Positions 7,879 through 14,071 of a stretch of 64,000 nucleotides of DNA are shown here, in pieces. The first letter of the stretch is position 1; each line of letters begins with the position of its first letter. The position numbers and the translations under genes are program-made. Source of the stretch: Bacillota bacterium (GTDB lineage Bacteria; Bacillota; Ch66; Ch109). The DNA lies in contig JABLWZ010000005.1 of NCBI GenBank assembly GCA_013178275.1, forward strand, positions 1-64,000, read 5' to 3'. The notes beneath the pieces were generated by a model. The model was not told the origin of the DNA, did not search any database, and saw only the letters and a program-made list of their open reading frames with translations.

Positions 7879-9900
7879 TTGAAATTCAATTTTTTGAATA
7901 AATTTAATATTGGCACACAGATAATTATTGTATTTTTCGGGTTGTCGTTAATTATCTGCTTTACTTTAAGTTTTATAGCTTATCGTTCGTCTTCAAAAGC
8001 GACGACAGAATTGGTTAACTACACTTTAGAAATGAAAGCGGGAGATGCAGCAAATGAAGTAATAGGAAGTATTAAAGCAATGCTTCAACCTATGGAAACT
8101 CTATCAAGGAATGATCATATTGCTAGTATGAACTGGCAGCAGCAACTGCCTATACTGCAAGAAGAGGCTCAAAAGTTGGGTTTTCAGGCTTTAGGGATAG
8201 TTTCCCCTGATGGTAACTTACGACAGTCCGATGGTCGTAACTCTGACATCTCACAGCGGCAGTATTTTAAGGACGCCATGGCTGGGAAATCATCCGTCTC
8301 TGACCCAACTGTTAGCAATTTGGACAAGTCAATTGTAATCATGGCGGCTGTTCCTATTAAAGACGGTCAGGGTAAAGTTGTCGGCGTTATGACTGGTAGA
8401 TCAGACTATACTGCATTAAGTAATATCGTCGCTGGAATAAAGATAGGGAATACTGGTTACGGATACATGATTAACAATGCTGGGTTAACGATAGCCCATC
8501 CGAACGAAGAGAAGGTCAAGTCGATGGAAAACACTCTTGAGGCCGTGAAGAAAGATCCCTCATTAGCTTCTTTAGCGGCTATTATAAAGAATATGGCTTC
8601 CGGTGAGAAGGGTTACAGCAGTTATGAAGACAGTGGGGTTAAAATGCTTGTTGGCTTCTCGCCAGTACAAGGTACTTCCTGGTCGGTAGGGGTGGCCCAA
8701 CCGGAGGATGAAGCCATGGCATCGTTAAAGTCACTGCGAAATAATGTTATTTTAATAACTGCGGTATTGATTCTCATTTGTATGGTTGCCGGATTGATTA
8801 TGGGCCGTTACCTGGGCAGACCCATTATGGCAGCAGCTAAACATTGCGACCTAATAGCAGGAGGTGATTTCAGTAAATTAATGGAAGAGACCTTTGTCAA
8901 TCGTGGAGATGAGATTGGTGCTTTAGCTAAAGGCTTCAATAAGATTGTCATTAATATTAACGAAATTCTAAAACAACTTCAGCATACTTCACAGCACTTA
9001 CTTAAATCAAGCCAAGCGATGAATGCCTTATTTCAGTCGGCATCAGCTACCATGCAGCAGGTTTCAGCTTCTACCCTTCAGATATCTAGCGGCTTGCAGA
9101 ATGTTTCTGCCTCTACTGAAGAAATCTCTGCTTCTGGTGAGCAGATGTCGGCCTCAGTCTCGATTGTGTCTGACGAAGCTAAAGGTGGGGCATCCCAGGC
9201 AACGGAAATTGACAAGCGTGCTGAAACCATGAGCAAACAGGTACAAACCAATAGGCAAAATACATATAACGTTTATGAAAATATTAGAGGAAAAGTTATA
9301 AAAGCTATTGAAGAAGCTAAGATTATTGAAGAAATTTCTAATCTAGCAAACTCTATATCAAATATTTCAGAACAAACAAACCTCCTAGCGTTAAATGCTG
9401 CTATTGAAGCGGCTAGGGCTGGAGAACAGGGATGGGGCTTTGCGGTAGTTGCTGATGAAGTGCGTAAACTTGCTGCTGAATCGTCAGAAACTGTGAAGAA
9501 CATTCATAGCCTAACAGGTAAAGTACAGGTGACTATCGGTGAACTAATATCTAATTCTCAAGATTTGCTGGACTTTATCAGTAAAGATGTTACCGATGGC
9601 TACGATTCCATGATTGAGGTCAGTAAGCAGTATCAGCAGGATGCGAATATATTCCTTAACTTGTCTAATAAGACTGCAAATGCTTCTACTGAAGTGCTGG
9701 CCGCTGTTGAAGAAATTAGTAAAGCGTTGGATTCCGTAGCGGCCACTATCACCGAAAGTGCTGCCAGCTCCCAGGAAATCGTCAGGAGTATCGAGTATAC
9801 AAACAAATCGATGGTAGAGGTCACCGATGCGGCGAACCAGTTAGCTGAAGAAGCGGCTAAGATGGACGAAGTTGTAAAGCAATTTAAAACATTGAATTAA
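7879..9900 (+). CDS. Methyl-accepting chemotaxis protein (dCache - HAMP - MA)
   Basis: A 673-residue chemoreceptor. I start at TTG 7879, 10 nt behind AAGGAGG, rather than a TTG 45 bp earlier that lacks a site. One membrane segment near residues 12-35 precedes a periplasmic-type dCache ligand domain with [19 protein letters not shown] second segment (about 290-315) leads to HAMP and the signalling coiled coil. The kinase-contact hairpin is [19 protein letters not shown]. The next residues read QGWGF where nearly all receptors have QGRGF. No che genes are nearby, so it would join arrays encoded elsewhere. Confidence 0.93.
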   Translation: MKFNFLNKFNIGTQIIIVFFGLSLIICFTLSFIAYRSSSKATTELVNYTLEMKAGDAANEVIGSIKAMLQPMETLSRNDHIASMNWQQQLPILQEEAQKLGFQALGIVSPDGNLRQSDGRNSDISQRQYFKDAMAGKSSVSDPTVSNLDKSIVIMAAVPIKDGQGKVVGVMTGRSDYTALSNIVAGIKIGNTGYGYMINNAGLTIAHPNEEKVKSMENTLEAVKKDPSLASLAAIIKNMASGEKGYSSYEDSGVKMLVGFSPVQGTSWSVGVAQPEDEAMASLKSLRNNVILITAVLILICMVAGLIMGRYLGRPIMAAAKHCDLIAGGDFSKLMEETFVNRGDEIGALAKGFNKIVININEILKQLQHTSQHLLKSSQAMNALFQSASATMQQVSASTLQISSGLQNVSASTEEISASGEQMSASVSIVSDEAKGGASQATEIDKRAETMSKQVQTNRQNTYNVYENIRGKVIKAIEEAKIIEEISNLANSISNISEQTNLLALNAAIEAARAGEQGWGFAVVADEVRKLAAESSETVKNIHSLTGKVQVTIGELISNSQDLLDFISKDVTDGYDSMIEVSKQYQQDANIFLNLSNKTANASTEVLAAVEEISKALDSVAATITESAASSQEIVRSIEYTNKSMVEVTDAANQLAEEAAKMDEVVKQFKTLN

Positions 9901-9904
9901 AATA

Positions 9905-10186
9905 TATCGGATAAAGACTCCTTTCGATAGTCTCCATTTGATTCCTGGTAGATCTCGCTAATCAGTATTAGTAATTCTTCATTGGATTTGGTCCTGGCGC
10001 TCTTATCGGTCTTTTTGTTGCGGTAGTCATAGCGGGAGTAGCCCAGTTCATTCTCTAGTTCGGCTTCCAGCATCTTTTGGAGGGCTTGGCCGAACATCTC
10101 TTTGAGTGCTCCTGAACATCTGTAGCAGTCTTTAGGTTCTTTTCCTTGATAAACTGTTTGATCTGATCGTCGGTAAAAAGCCCCAT
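9905..10186 (-). mobile_element. Chimeric IS256 / IS3 transposase remnant
   Basis: The minus strand from ATG 10186 encodes an IS256 transposase N-terminus (MGLFTDDQIKQFIKEKN), loses one base near 10,100, and continues as MFGQALQKMLEAELENELG and YSRYDYRNKKTD. It then switches to ELLILISEIYQESNGDY, which resembles an IS3-family orfB. Both are dead. Beyond the ATG, 10228-10250 contains a sequence resembling an IS256 terminal end. Confidence 0.75.
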
Positions 10187-10380
10187 AAATGTAAGCCCCT
10201 TAGAACTCATTTTAATCCAGGTCCCAAGGGTTCACACAAATTATTTTACAGTCTGATCGACACTATCACCAATATTAATTATATAAGGAAACTGCCTTTT
10301 CCGGATTGAAAATTTAGAATGTCACTTTAAATATAAAGTGCTAAGCGTAGTACCTATTTTAGGCGGAAGAGAGCGGATTG

Positions 10381-10413
10381 GATCACTTGTGTTAGCTAAA
10401 AACATAAGTGATC
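10381..10413. repeat. Long inverted repeat (13-bp arms)
   Basis: GATCACTTGTGTT (10381-10393) is complementary to AACATAAGTGATC (10401-10413) with one G-T pair around a 7-nt spacer. The right arm overlaps the start of the 157-bp tandem repeat. It could be an activator site or an RNA hairpin. Confidence 0.6.
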
Positions 10414-10717
10414 TCTACTTCTTGATTTATCTATAATTATTATTTGTTATTTGTTGAGCGAGCGTTATAGCATCCTAGAAATTACGTTTCTCATTTTACA
10501 GAAATCGTCGTTACGATATTCATAGTTTTAACCCCCTGAACTAAATTTTATTTGACTTCTATAAGTGATCTCTACTTGTTGATTTATCTATAATTATTAT
10601 TTGTTATTTGTTGAGCGAGCATTATAGCATCCTAGAAATTACGTTTCTCATTTTTCAGAAATGGTCGTTACGATATTCATAGTCTTAACCCCCCTGAACT
10701 AAATTTTATTTGCTTCT
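10404..10717. repeat. Tandem direct repeat, 2 x 157 bp
   Basis: Units 10404-10560 and 10561-10717 are head-to-tail copies differing at only a handful of bases. The right unit includes the last codons and stop of the sensor gene at 10699-11223, so the duplication copied the 3' end and downstream flank of that gene. On the minus strand each unit has an SD-like G-run before a 10-codon frame (MNIVTTISEK or MNIVTTISVK). Confidence 0.9.
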
Positions 10718-11223
10718 ACCGGTGAATTTACTGATGCTGATTTTATTTTTCTACATATCCTTTTATTTGTGACGCTCTGAATCCTTTTAAATTTATACCA
10801 GGCTGGTAAGTGAAACCGGTAAATAGTCTTATCCGTCGTGATTATGGTGAATGAAGCCCGGTCGAAAGAAGATTCGGCCCACAGCTCCACAATGTCTTTG
10901 GCCGGATAATAATTGGGTAATATTATCCCAAAAGTCCCTTTAATGTCTCCTCCTTTTATGATCGGCCATATACAGCTGTTGATGATTTCTCCATATTCTT
11001 TATATTCAAAGGATGACACAATAGGCTTCTTTTCCAGGATACACTTTTCTATAAAGCCTTTTATAAAAAATTTTTCTCCGATTTTGATTTTATTATGATT
11101 TACCCCATAGCTGTTAACATAAACAAACCTGTTTTTGTCTGTGGCAAAACAAATAATGTCTCTTTCATGCGCACGAATCAGGGATGATAAATATACCCGG
11201 ATAAATTCAGCGTTTTGTTCCAT
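10699..11223 (-). CDS. Orphan PAS-like sensor protein
   Basis: A 174-residue soluble protein. The middle part resembles small PAS/single-cache-like ligand domains of clostridial regulators and chemoreceptors: CFATDKNRFVYVNSYG, a conserved IKIGEKF, then IIKGGDIKGTFGIILP. No output domain follows; the C-terminal 55 residues are basic and unassigned. It starts at ATG 11223. A textbook sigma-54 promoter lies about 125 bp upstream (11359-11374), with a hairpin (11290-11313) in the leader. It may sense a small molecule and act through a partner, but function is unknown. Confidence 0.65.
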   Translation of the reverse strand: MEQNAEFIRVYLSSLIRAHERDIICFATDKNRFVYVNSYGVNHNKIKIGEKFFIKGFIEKCILEKKPIVSSFEYKEYGEIINSCIWPIIKGGDIKGTFGIILPNYYPAKDIVELWAESSFDRASFTIITTDKTIYRFHLPAWYKFKRIQSVTNKRICRKIKSASVNSPVEANKI

Positions 11224-11358
11224 CTCAAGTCTCCTAAATCTGGCAAATATAAATTATCAAATTTAACCACTCTGTGAATCTAACAGGTAGAAGCCTACTT
11301 TGAGGCAGGCTTCCACTCCGAAGAGAGATATATGGGAGGAGCTTTGAAAATTATTCTC

Positions 11359-11374
11359 AGCAATTATCGTGCCA
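11359..11374 (-). promoter_or_regulatory. Sigma-54 promoter for the PAS-like sensor
   Basis: Minus strand TGGCAC-GATAA-TTGCT, preceded by T; perfect consensus with GG-GC spacing of 12 bp. Predicted start is near 11348. The leader contains a 7-bp-arm hairpin at 11290-11313 without a U-run. Confidence 0.8.
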
Positions 11375-11422
11375 ATAATAAAGGTTTGTTTCAATCTGGC
11401 ATATTACTTCTTTTTCCACACA

Positions 11423-11494
11423 TCACAAAGGGTTTTTCGGTTTTCGCACCTTGGCATTCTTCCTAACTGTGAGATCCCCGCTGATATGCTGCAT
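11423..11494 (-). CDS. Possible 23-residue basic peptide
   Basis: ATG at 11494 stands 9 nt behind GAGGGGG and opens a short frame, MQHISGDLTVRKNAKVRKP plus four residues. It is the first frame with a good ribosome site downstream of the sigma-54 promoter at 11615-11630. It is too short for homology reasoning; the SD and promoter are the only support. Confidence 0.35.
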   Translation of the reverse strand: MQHISGDLTVRKNAKVRKPKNPL

Positions 11495-11614
11495 ATAATT
11501 CTACCCCCTCGATTTCTAAAATTTTTGCTGCCTGATTTCTTTTTTTACTTAATTTCTAACGGGAGTCCAGAAGGGTAGCTGCTGATTTAACAAACCACCT
11601 TATTAATAGCTCCA

Positions 11615-11630
11615 AGCAAAAAATATGCCG
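11615..11630 (-). promoter_or_regulatory. Sigma-54 promoter directly after a terminator
   Basis: Minus strand CGGCAT-ATTTT-TTGCT, GG-GC spacing 12 bp; only the first T deviates. It abuts the U-run of the preceding terminator (11631-11662). The same terminator-promoter arrangement recurs, almost base for base, on the plus strand at 12608-12654. Predicted start near 11604. Confidence 0.7.
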
Positions 11631-11637
11631 AAAAAAA

Positions 11638-11662
11638 GCTCGCCCCCAACTATCAGGCGAGC
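11638..11662 (-). terminator. Intrinsic terminator of small RNA C
   Basis: 7-bp GC-rich stem (GGCGAGC with GCTCGCC), 11-nt loop, followed on the minus strand by seven T (11631-11637). Confidence 0.8.
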
Positions 11663-11680
11663 TTTATACAATGGGTTGGT

Positions 11681-11712
11681 TTTCTTGAACATAAAGCAAT
11701 TATGTCAAGAAA
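11681..11712. repeat. Inverted repeat between divergent sigma-54 promoters
   Basis: TTTCTTG-A-ACATAA faces TTATGT-CAAGAAA around a short centre. It lies within small RNA C and also 58-89 bp upstream of the plus-strand promoter at 11770. It could therefore be an RNA hairpin, an activator binding site, or both. Confidence 0.6.
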
Positions 11713-11729
11713 GACGCGCATTTTATATA

Positions 11730-11745
11730 AGCAAACATCATGCCA
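11730..11745 (-). promoter_or_regulatory. Sigma-54 promoter of small RNA C
   Basis: Minus strand TGGCAT-GATGT-TTGCT, perfect consensus and spacing. It is back-to-back with the plus-strand promoter at 11770-11785. Confidence 0.75.
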
Positions 11746-11769
11746 CATCTGGCAGATAGGGTTTTATGT

Positions 11770-11785
11770 TGGCGTTGTTTTTGCA
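11770..11785 (+). promoter_or_regulatory. Sigma-54 promoter of small RNA A
   Basis: TGGCGT-TGTTT-TTGCA preceded by T, GG-GC spacing 12 bp; one deviation (G for A at the fifth position). Predicted start near 11796. Confidence 0.7.
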
Positions 11786-11795
11786 TAAAACATCA

Positions 11796-11880
11796 ATCGG
11801 CGTAGGCTCATTTCTCTTCTTCCTCTCCCTCTCCCTCTCCCTCTCCCTAAGGTGCCTGATTATATAGGCACCTTTATTTA
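11796..11880 (+). ncRNA. Sigma-54-dependent small RNA candidate A, CU-rich
   Basis: The predicted 85-nt transcript consists of a short 5' part, a nearly pure pyrimidine tract at 11811-11848 containing four CTCTCC hexamers, and an intrinsic terminator. CU-rich stretches of this kind in Gram-positive small RNAs pair with Shine-Dalgarno sequences (for example FsrA- or RsaE-type regulators), so translational repression in trans is the natural hypothesis. Small RNA D at 13093-13162 shares the CU tract and a related terminator. There is no coding frame. Confidence 0.65.
11849..11880 (+). terminator. Intrinsic terminator of small RNA A
   Basis: Perfect 9-bp stem AAGGTGCCT (11849-11857) with AGGCACCTT (11866-11874), 8-nt loop, then a U-rich tail TATTTA. 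Confidence 0.8.
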
Positions 11881-11931
11881 TGGTTTCTTTATTCGCTCGC
11901 ATACTTTGTACCGTTCTTCTTTATAAATATT

Positions 11932-11947
11932 TGGCATGAATTTTGCA
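11932..11947 (+). promoter_or_regulatory. Sigma-54 promoter for the 46-residue ORF
   Basis: TGGCAT-GAATT-TTGCA preceded by T; perfect consensus and spacing. Start near 11958, leader about 83 nt. The leader contains CTTCTCCTTTGC, which could pair with the AGGAGG ribosome site of the ORF it precedes. Confidence 0.8.
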
Positions 11948-12040
11948 TCAAATTCTTATATGGGCTTCTGAGGCCACTAATTGTTGCTTCTCCTTTGCAT
12001 TTTTGGCTCCACAATTCTATCTCAGGAGGCGTGATTGATT

Positions 12041-12181
12041 ATGCATCTAGTACCTGACAGCTCATTCAAAAACTTGAATGAAAAAATTGAATATGTAAAA
12101 AAAAGAATAAATGATAGTAAAGAATGGCATGAAAAGCGATGGCTTCAAAGGCAGTTGAAAGAAATAACCAGAGTTCACTAA
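12041..12181 (+). CDS. 46-residue helical protein under sigma-54 control
   Basis: ATG 12041 lies 11 nt behind a strong AGGAGG. The product starts MHLVPDSSFKNLNEKIEYVK and ends WLQRQLKEITRVH. It is highly charged and predicted helical or coiled coil, with no signal or membrane segment. I do not recognise a family; it does not fit the Spo0E-like phosphatase motif I tested. It is the only good frame between the sigma-54 promoter at 11932 and the terminator at 12290. Confidence 0.6.
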   Translation: MHLVPDSSFKNLNEKIEYVKKRINDSKEWHEKRWLQRQLKEITRVH

Positions 12182-12256
12182 AATGTTTTTGGTGTATTTC
12201 TGGTACTAATTTCGGAAAATTGCACAATGTTGATGCGTTTTTTGCGTAAATATTAC

Positions 12257-12317
12257 TTGGTCATTAAGGCTCCTCCATAATCTCTTTTTTAGCCCCTTAG
12301 GGGCTAATTTTTTTATT
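12257..12317 (+). ncRNA. Possible small RNA G or 3' UTR element with anti-SD motif
   Basis: The stretch GGCTCCTCCATAATCTC followed by a strong terminator resembles small RNA D (CTCCATAATCCTTCTTCCC then terminator). A weak -24/-12-like sequence, TGATGC-N5-TTGCG at 12231-12246, would start a transcript near 12257, but its -24 box is degraded. It may instead be the 3' UTR of the 46-residue ORF. Confidence 0.3.
12290..12317 (+). terminator. Intrinsic terminator
   Basis: Perfect TAGCCCC / GGGGCTA stem (12290-12296, 12300-12306) with a 3-nt loop and a long T-run. It closes the 46-residue ORF transcript. Confidence 0.85.
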
Positions 12318-12330
12318 TTTTATAAATGAA

Positions 12331-12480
12331 GAGGAGCTGGTTGAACTGGAACAGGCGCTGATGAATAATGGGCTTATCCATGAAGCCAACATTCTTTCCC
12401 TGTGTTTCTCTACCGAGGAGCAAAAGGAGGGTATGACGGCCTTTGCCGAGAAAAGACCTCCTAGGTTCACGGGCAGGTAA
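12331..12480 (+). pseudogene. Crotonase C-terminal remnant
   Basis: Fifty codons ending ...ILSLCFSTEEQKEGMTAFAE, then KRPPRFTGR and TAA, which is the usual enoyl-CoA hydratase C-terminus. There is no start or catalytic part. It is separate from the other crotonase remnant at 7465-7791 and may be the rest of that broken gene or of a paralogue. Confidence 0.75.
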
Positions 12481-12551
12481 TCCGATTCTGCAGCTTTTGT
12501 ACCACAGCGCTTTTGCCGTCTTTGTCCAACCCTAGCCCCCAGTTATATTCT

Positions 12552-12567
12552 TGGCATATTATTTGCA
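12552..12567 (+). promoter_or_regulatory. Sigma-54 promoter of small RNA E
   Basis: TGGCAT-ATTAT-TTGCA preceded by T; perfect consensus and spacing. Predicted start near 12578, only 30 bp before a terminator stem. Confidence 0.8.
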
Positions 12568-12577
12568 TATATTTTAT

Positions 12578-12638
12578 GACGGAGCTCTATAAACCCACCC
12601 CTTGCTTGCTCGCCTGATCGACTGGGCGAGCTTTTTTT
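12578..12638 (+). ncRNA. Sigma-54-dependent small RNA candidate E
   Basis: A predicted 60-nt RNA: about 30 nt including AAACCCACCCC, then an intrinsic terminator with GCTCGCC/GGCGAGC arms. The terminator, its loop start and the sigma-54 promoter that follows are nearly identical to those of small RNA C on the other strand, so C and E are paralogues. No coding frame fits. Confidence 0.6.
12608..12638 (+). terminator. Intrinsic terminator of small RNA E
   Basis: Arms 12608-12614 and 12625-12631, followed by seven T. Confidence 0.85.
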
Positions 12639-12654
12639 CGGCATATTTTTTGCT
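12639..12654 (+). promoter_or_regulatory. Sigma-54 promoter directly after the terminator of RNA E
   Basis: CGGCAT-ATTTT-TTGCT, same 16 bases as the promoter at 11615-11630. Start near 12665, about 117 nt before the ORF at 12782. Confidence 0.7.
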
Positions 12655-12781
12655 GATAATAACCTTGTGGTTTCAGCACTCCCTTCCTTCCTACCGATGG
12701 CTTGATTTCGGTTCAACTGTCTTTATGATTAGTGAATTTCTTCAAGCTTAAAGTATAATTATTTGGAGGTAAATTTAAAAC

Positions 12782-12973
12782 ATACCGCGATTAGCCAGCA
12801 TCATTAAAGAAAAACCTATAATCCTTGAATCTGAGCAAACCTTGAGGGACCTGTTATCATTCCGAATGTTGCTGCACATGTGGCTAAAGAGCAATAATGG
12901 GGAAGGTCCTTGGCTGGAAGCGCTAGAGATGTATCAGATAACCATTAAAAAAAGTAGCCCATTAAGGGCCTAA
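12782..12973 (+). pseudogene. 63-codon ORF lacking a standard start codon
   Basis: A frame begins at ATA 12782, 12 nt behind GGAGG, directly after an in-frame stop, and runs to TAA 12973. The product includes LRDLLSFRMLLHMWLKS and WLEALEMYQITIKKS, a credible helical protein. Either a former ATG has mutated to ATA or a rare start is used. Its 3' end overlaps small RNA F on the other strand. Family not recognised. Confidence 0.4.
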
Positions 12974-13019
12974 ATAGAAGGAGTTAGGTTAGTTTTTTAA
13001 ACTGCTTTGACCTACGCAA
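12947..13019 (-). ncRNA. Sigma-54-dependent small RNA candidate F
   Basis: A predicted 73-nt minus-strand RNA from the promoter at 13030-13045. It carries AACTCCTTCT, a perfect anti-Shine-Dalgarno core, and ends at an intrinsic terminator (GCCC/GGGC core, 12955-12973, then seven U). Its terminator resembles that at 12290. It is antisense to the last codons of the ORF at 12782-12973. Confidence 0.55.
12955..12973 (-). terminator. Intrinsic terminator of small RNA F
   Basis: TAGGCCC / GGGCTA stem with one bulge and 5-nt loop; the U-run corresponds to plus-strand A at 12947-12953. Confidence 0.7.
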
Positions 13020-13029
13020 CTATATACCA

Positions 13030-13045
13030 AGCAAGAACTGTGCCA
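13030..13045 (-). promoter_or_regulatory. Sigma-54 promoter of small RNA F
   Basis: Minus strand TGGCAC-AGTTC-TTGCT; perfect consensus and spacing. Predicted start near 13019. Confidence 0.8.
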
Positions 13046-13092
13046 TTAAAGGATGCTACCTCCGATGAAACCTTACAAGAGAGTAGCTGTGT

Positions 13093-13162
13093 AAAATAAA
13101 AACAGGCACCTGAATTATCAGGTACCTGGGGAAGAGGGAAGAAGGATTATGGAGACACACGT
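13093..13162 (-). ncRNA. Sigma-54-dependent small RNA candidate D, CU-rich
   Basis: A predicted 70-nt minus-strand RNA. After about 17 nt comes CTCCATAAT, then the pyrimidine tract CCTTCTTCCCTCTTCCCC (complement of 13128-13145), then a terminator hairpin with arms 13103-13113 and 13118-13128 (one mismatch) and a UUUUUAUUUU tail. It shares the CU tract and the AGGTxCCTGAT terminator sequence with small RNA A, so the two are probably paralogues. The tract could pair with SD sites. Confidence 0.65.
13103..13128 (-). terminator. Intrinsic terminator of small RNA D
   Basis: 11-bp stem with one mismatch, 4-nt loop, U-rich tail (plus-strand A-run 13093-13102). Confidence 0.75.
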
Positions 13163-13172
13163 AATTATTATA

Positions 13173-13188
13173 CGCAAAAACTGTGCCA
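13173..13188 (-). promoter_or_regulatory. Sigma-54 promoter of small RNA D
   Basis: Minus strand TGGCAC-AGTTT-TTGCG; GG-GC spacing 12 bp and only the last base off consensus. Shares CTGTGCCA with the promoter at 13030-13045, suggesting duplication. Confidence 0.78.
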
Positions 13189-13473
13189 GGGAGTTGGTTT
13201 GATGAAGTTAATCCGAGCTAAATGGGGCTATTGCAGGCCCATCCGACGGTAGCACAATCCATTTGATTCCGGCGGCGGAAAACCCTATTGTAGTATTGGG
13301 TGAGCATGCGGAAGCAGAGTACAGAATGGTGGACCAGGAATCTGAGGGACTAGAAAGATCGTGGCATTATAGAGTGACTGTAGCATGGCCACTCGGTTGG
13401 CCGTGAAGGGATGTTAGGGAAGAGAGAAAGCCTTGAAATATTTGATTAATCAATTCTTCCTCAGCACCCAATC

Positions 13474-13971
13474 ATGAAACTTTGGGCATGTAGTACGGCA
13501 TTCTTCTTCAGAATAGAAGCAGCTAAGAAATTTAAACACGGACTGGTGATTCGCATGCTGTCCATTACCGGGGCGAGACTGGGTGAAATTGCGGGACTCC
13601 GGTGGAATGACGTAGATTTCCGAGCAGGCACTATTACAATTACAGTGGCAGCAGACACCAGGAAAAGAGCTTATCGCGAGAGAAGGAGCAATGACACTCT
13701 GGCTTCGTTTCAGAACCTGGTTTTCATCGCTGACGATGGGAGGCCTCTGAGACACAGGTCTATACAGCTGCCGCTCAGACGTACGCTAAAAGGAGCAGGA
13801 CTCCCAAGGATGCGTTTACACGATCTAAGGTATAGTGAATCAGAAATCATGGCCCTAGCTGGACACGCGGGGCTTGACAGCACCAAGCCCTACATTCATA
13901 ATAATCGTGTTGGGCACAATATACTCGACACGATTAATGACCGGCGTACTAAAAGGCGTACCATGAATTGA
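13474..13971 (+). pseudogene. Tyrosine recombinase (phage integrase), degraded
   Basis: 165 codons cover part of the catalytic domain only. Recognisable are GARLGEIAGLRWNDVDF with the first catalytic Arg, HDLR (the H-x-x-R pair) and LAGHAGLDSTKPYIH with the late His and the tyrosine. The arm-binding and core-binding N-domain is missing and the segment between HDLR and LAGH is shortened, so it is most likely inactive. It ends 100 bp before tRNA-Arg(TCT), the usual position of an integrase beside its attachment site. Confidence 0.8.
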
Positions 13972-14071
13972 TGATCGTTGGTACCTAGGGATTTTAGATT
14001 CGGGATGAATTGTTCAAATCCTGTCATCCCGACCATCTTTCCAGTACTGGAATGATGTGAAAACACACAGT

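Larger units (their letters stand above)
11631..11719 (-). ncRNA. Sigma-54-dependent small RNA candidate C
   Basis: A transcript starting near 11719 from the promoter at 11730-11745 would fold a long hairpin (arms 11681-11694 and 11700-11712, one bulge), then a short single-stranded stretch containing ACCAACCCA. It would end at an intrinsic terminator: GCTCGCC arms at 11638-11644 and 11656-11662, followed by seven U. Length is about 88 nt with no coding potential. Expression has not been shown; this rests on promoter plus terminator. Confidence 0.6.

Noticed and set aside
11395-11415. TGGCATATTACTTCT as a further sigma-54 promoter
   Set aside because: The -12 GC is missing (TC instead).
12195-12240. 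Several GG...GC pairs tested as sigma-54 boxes
   Set aside because: Spacing was 8 or 10 bp instead of 12.
13212-13406. 64-codon frame before the integrase (PSDGSTIHLIPAAENP...)
   Set aside because: No start codon behind a ribosome site and no family match; may be another gene scrap but unsupported.
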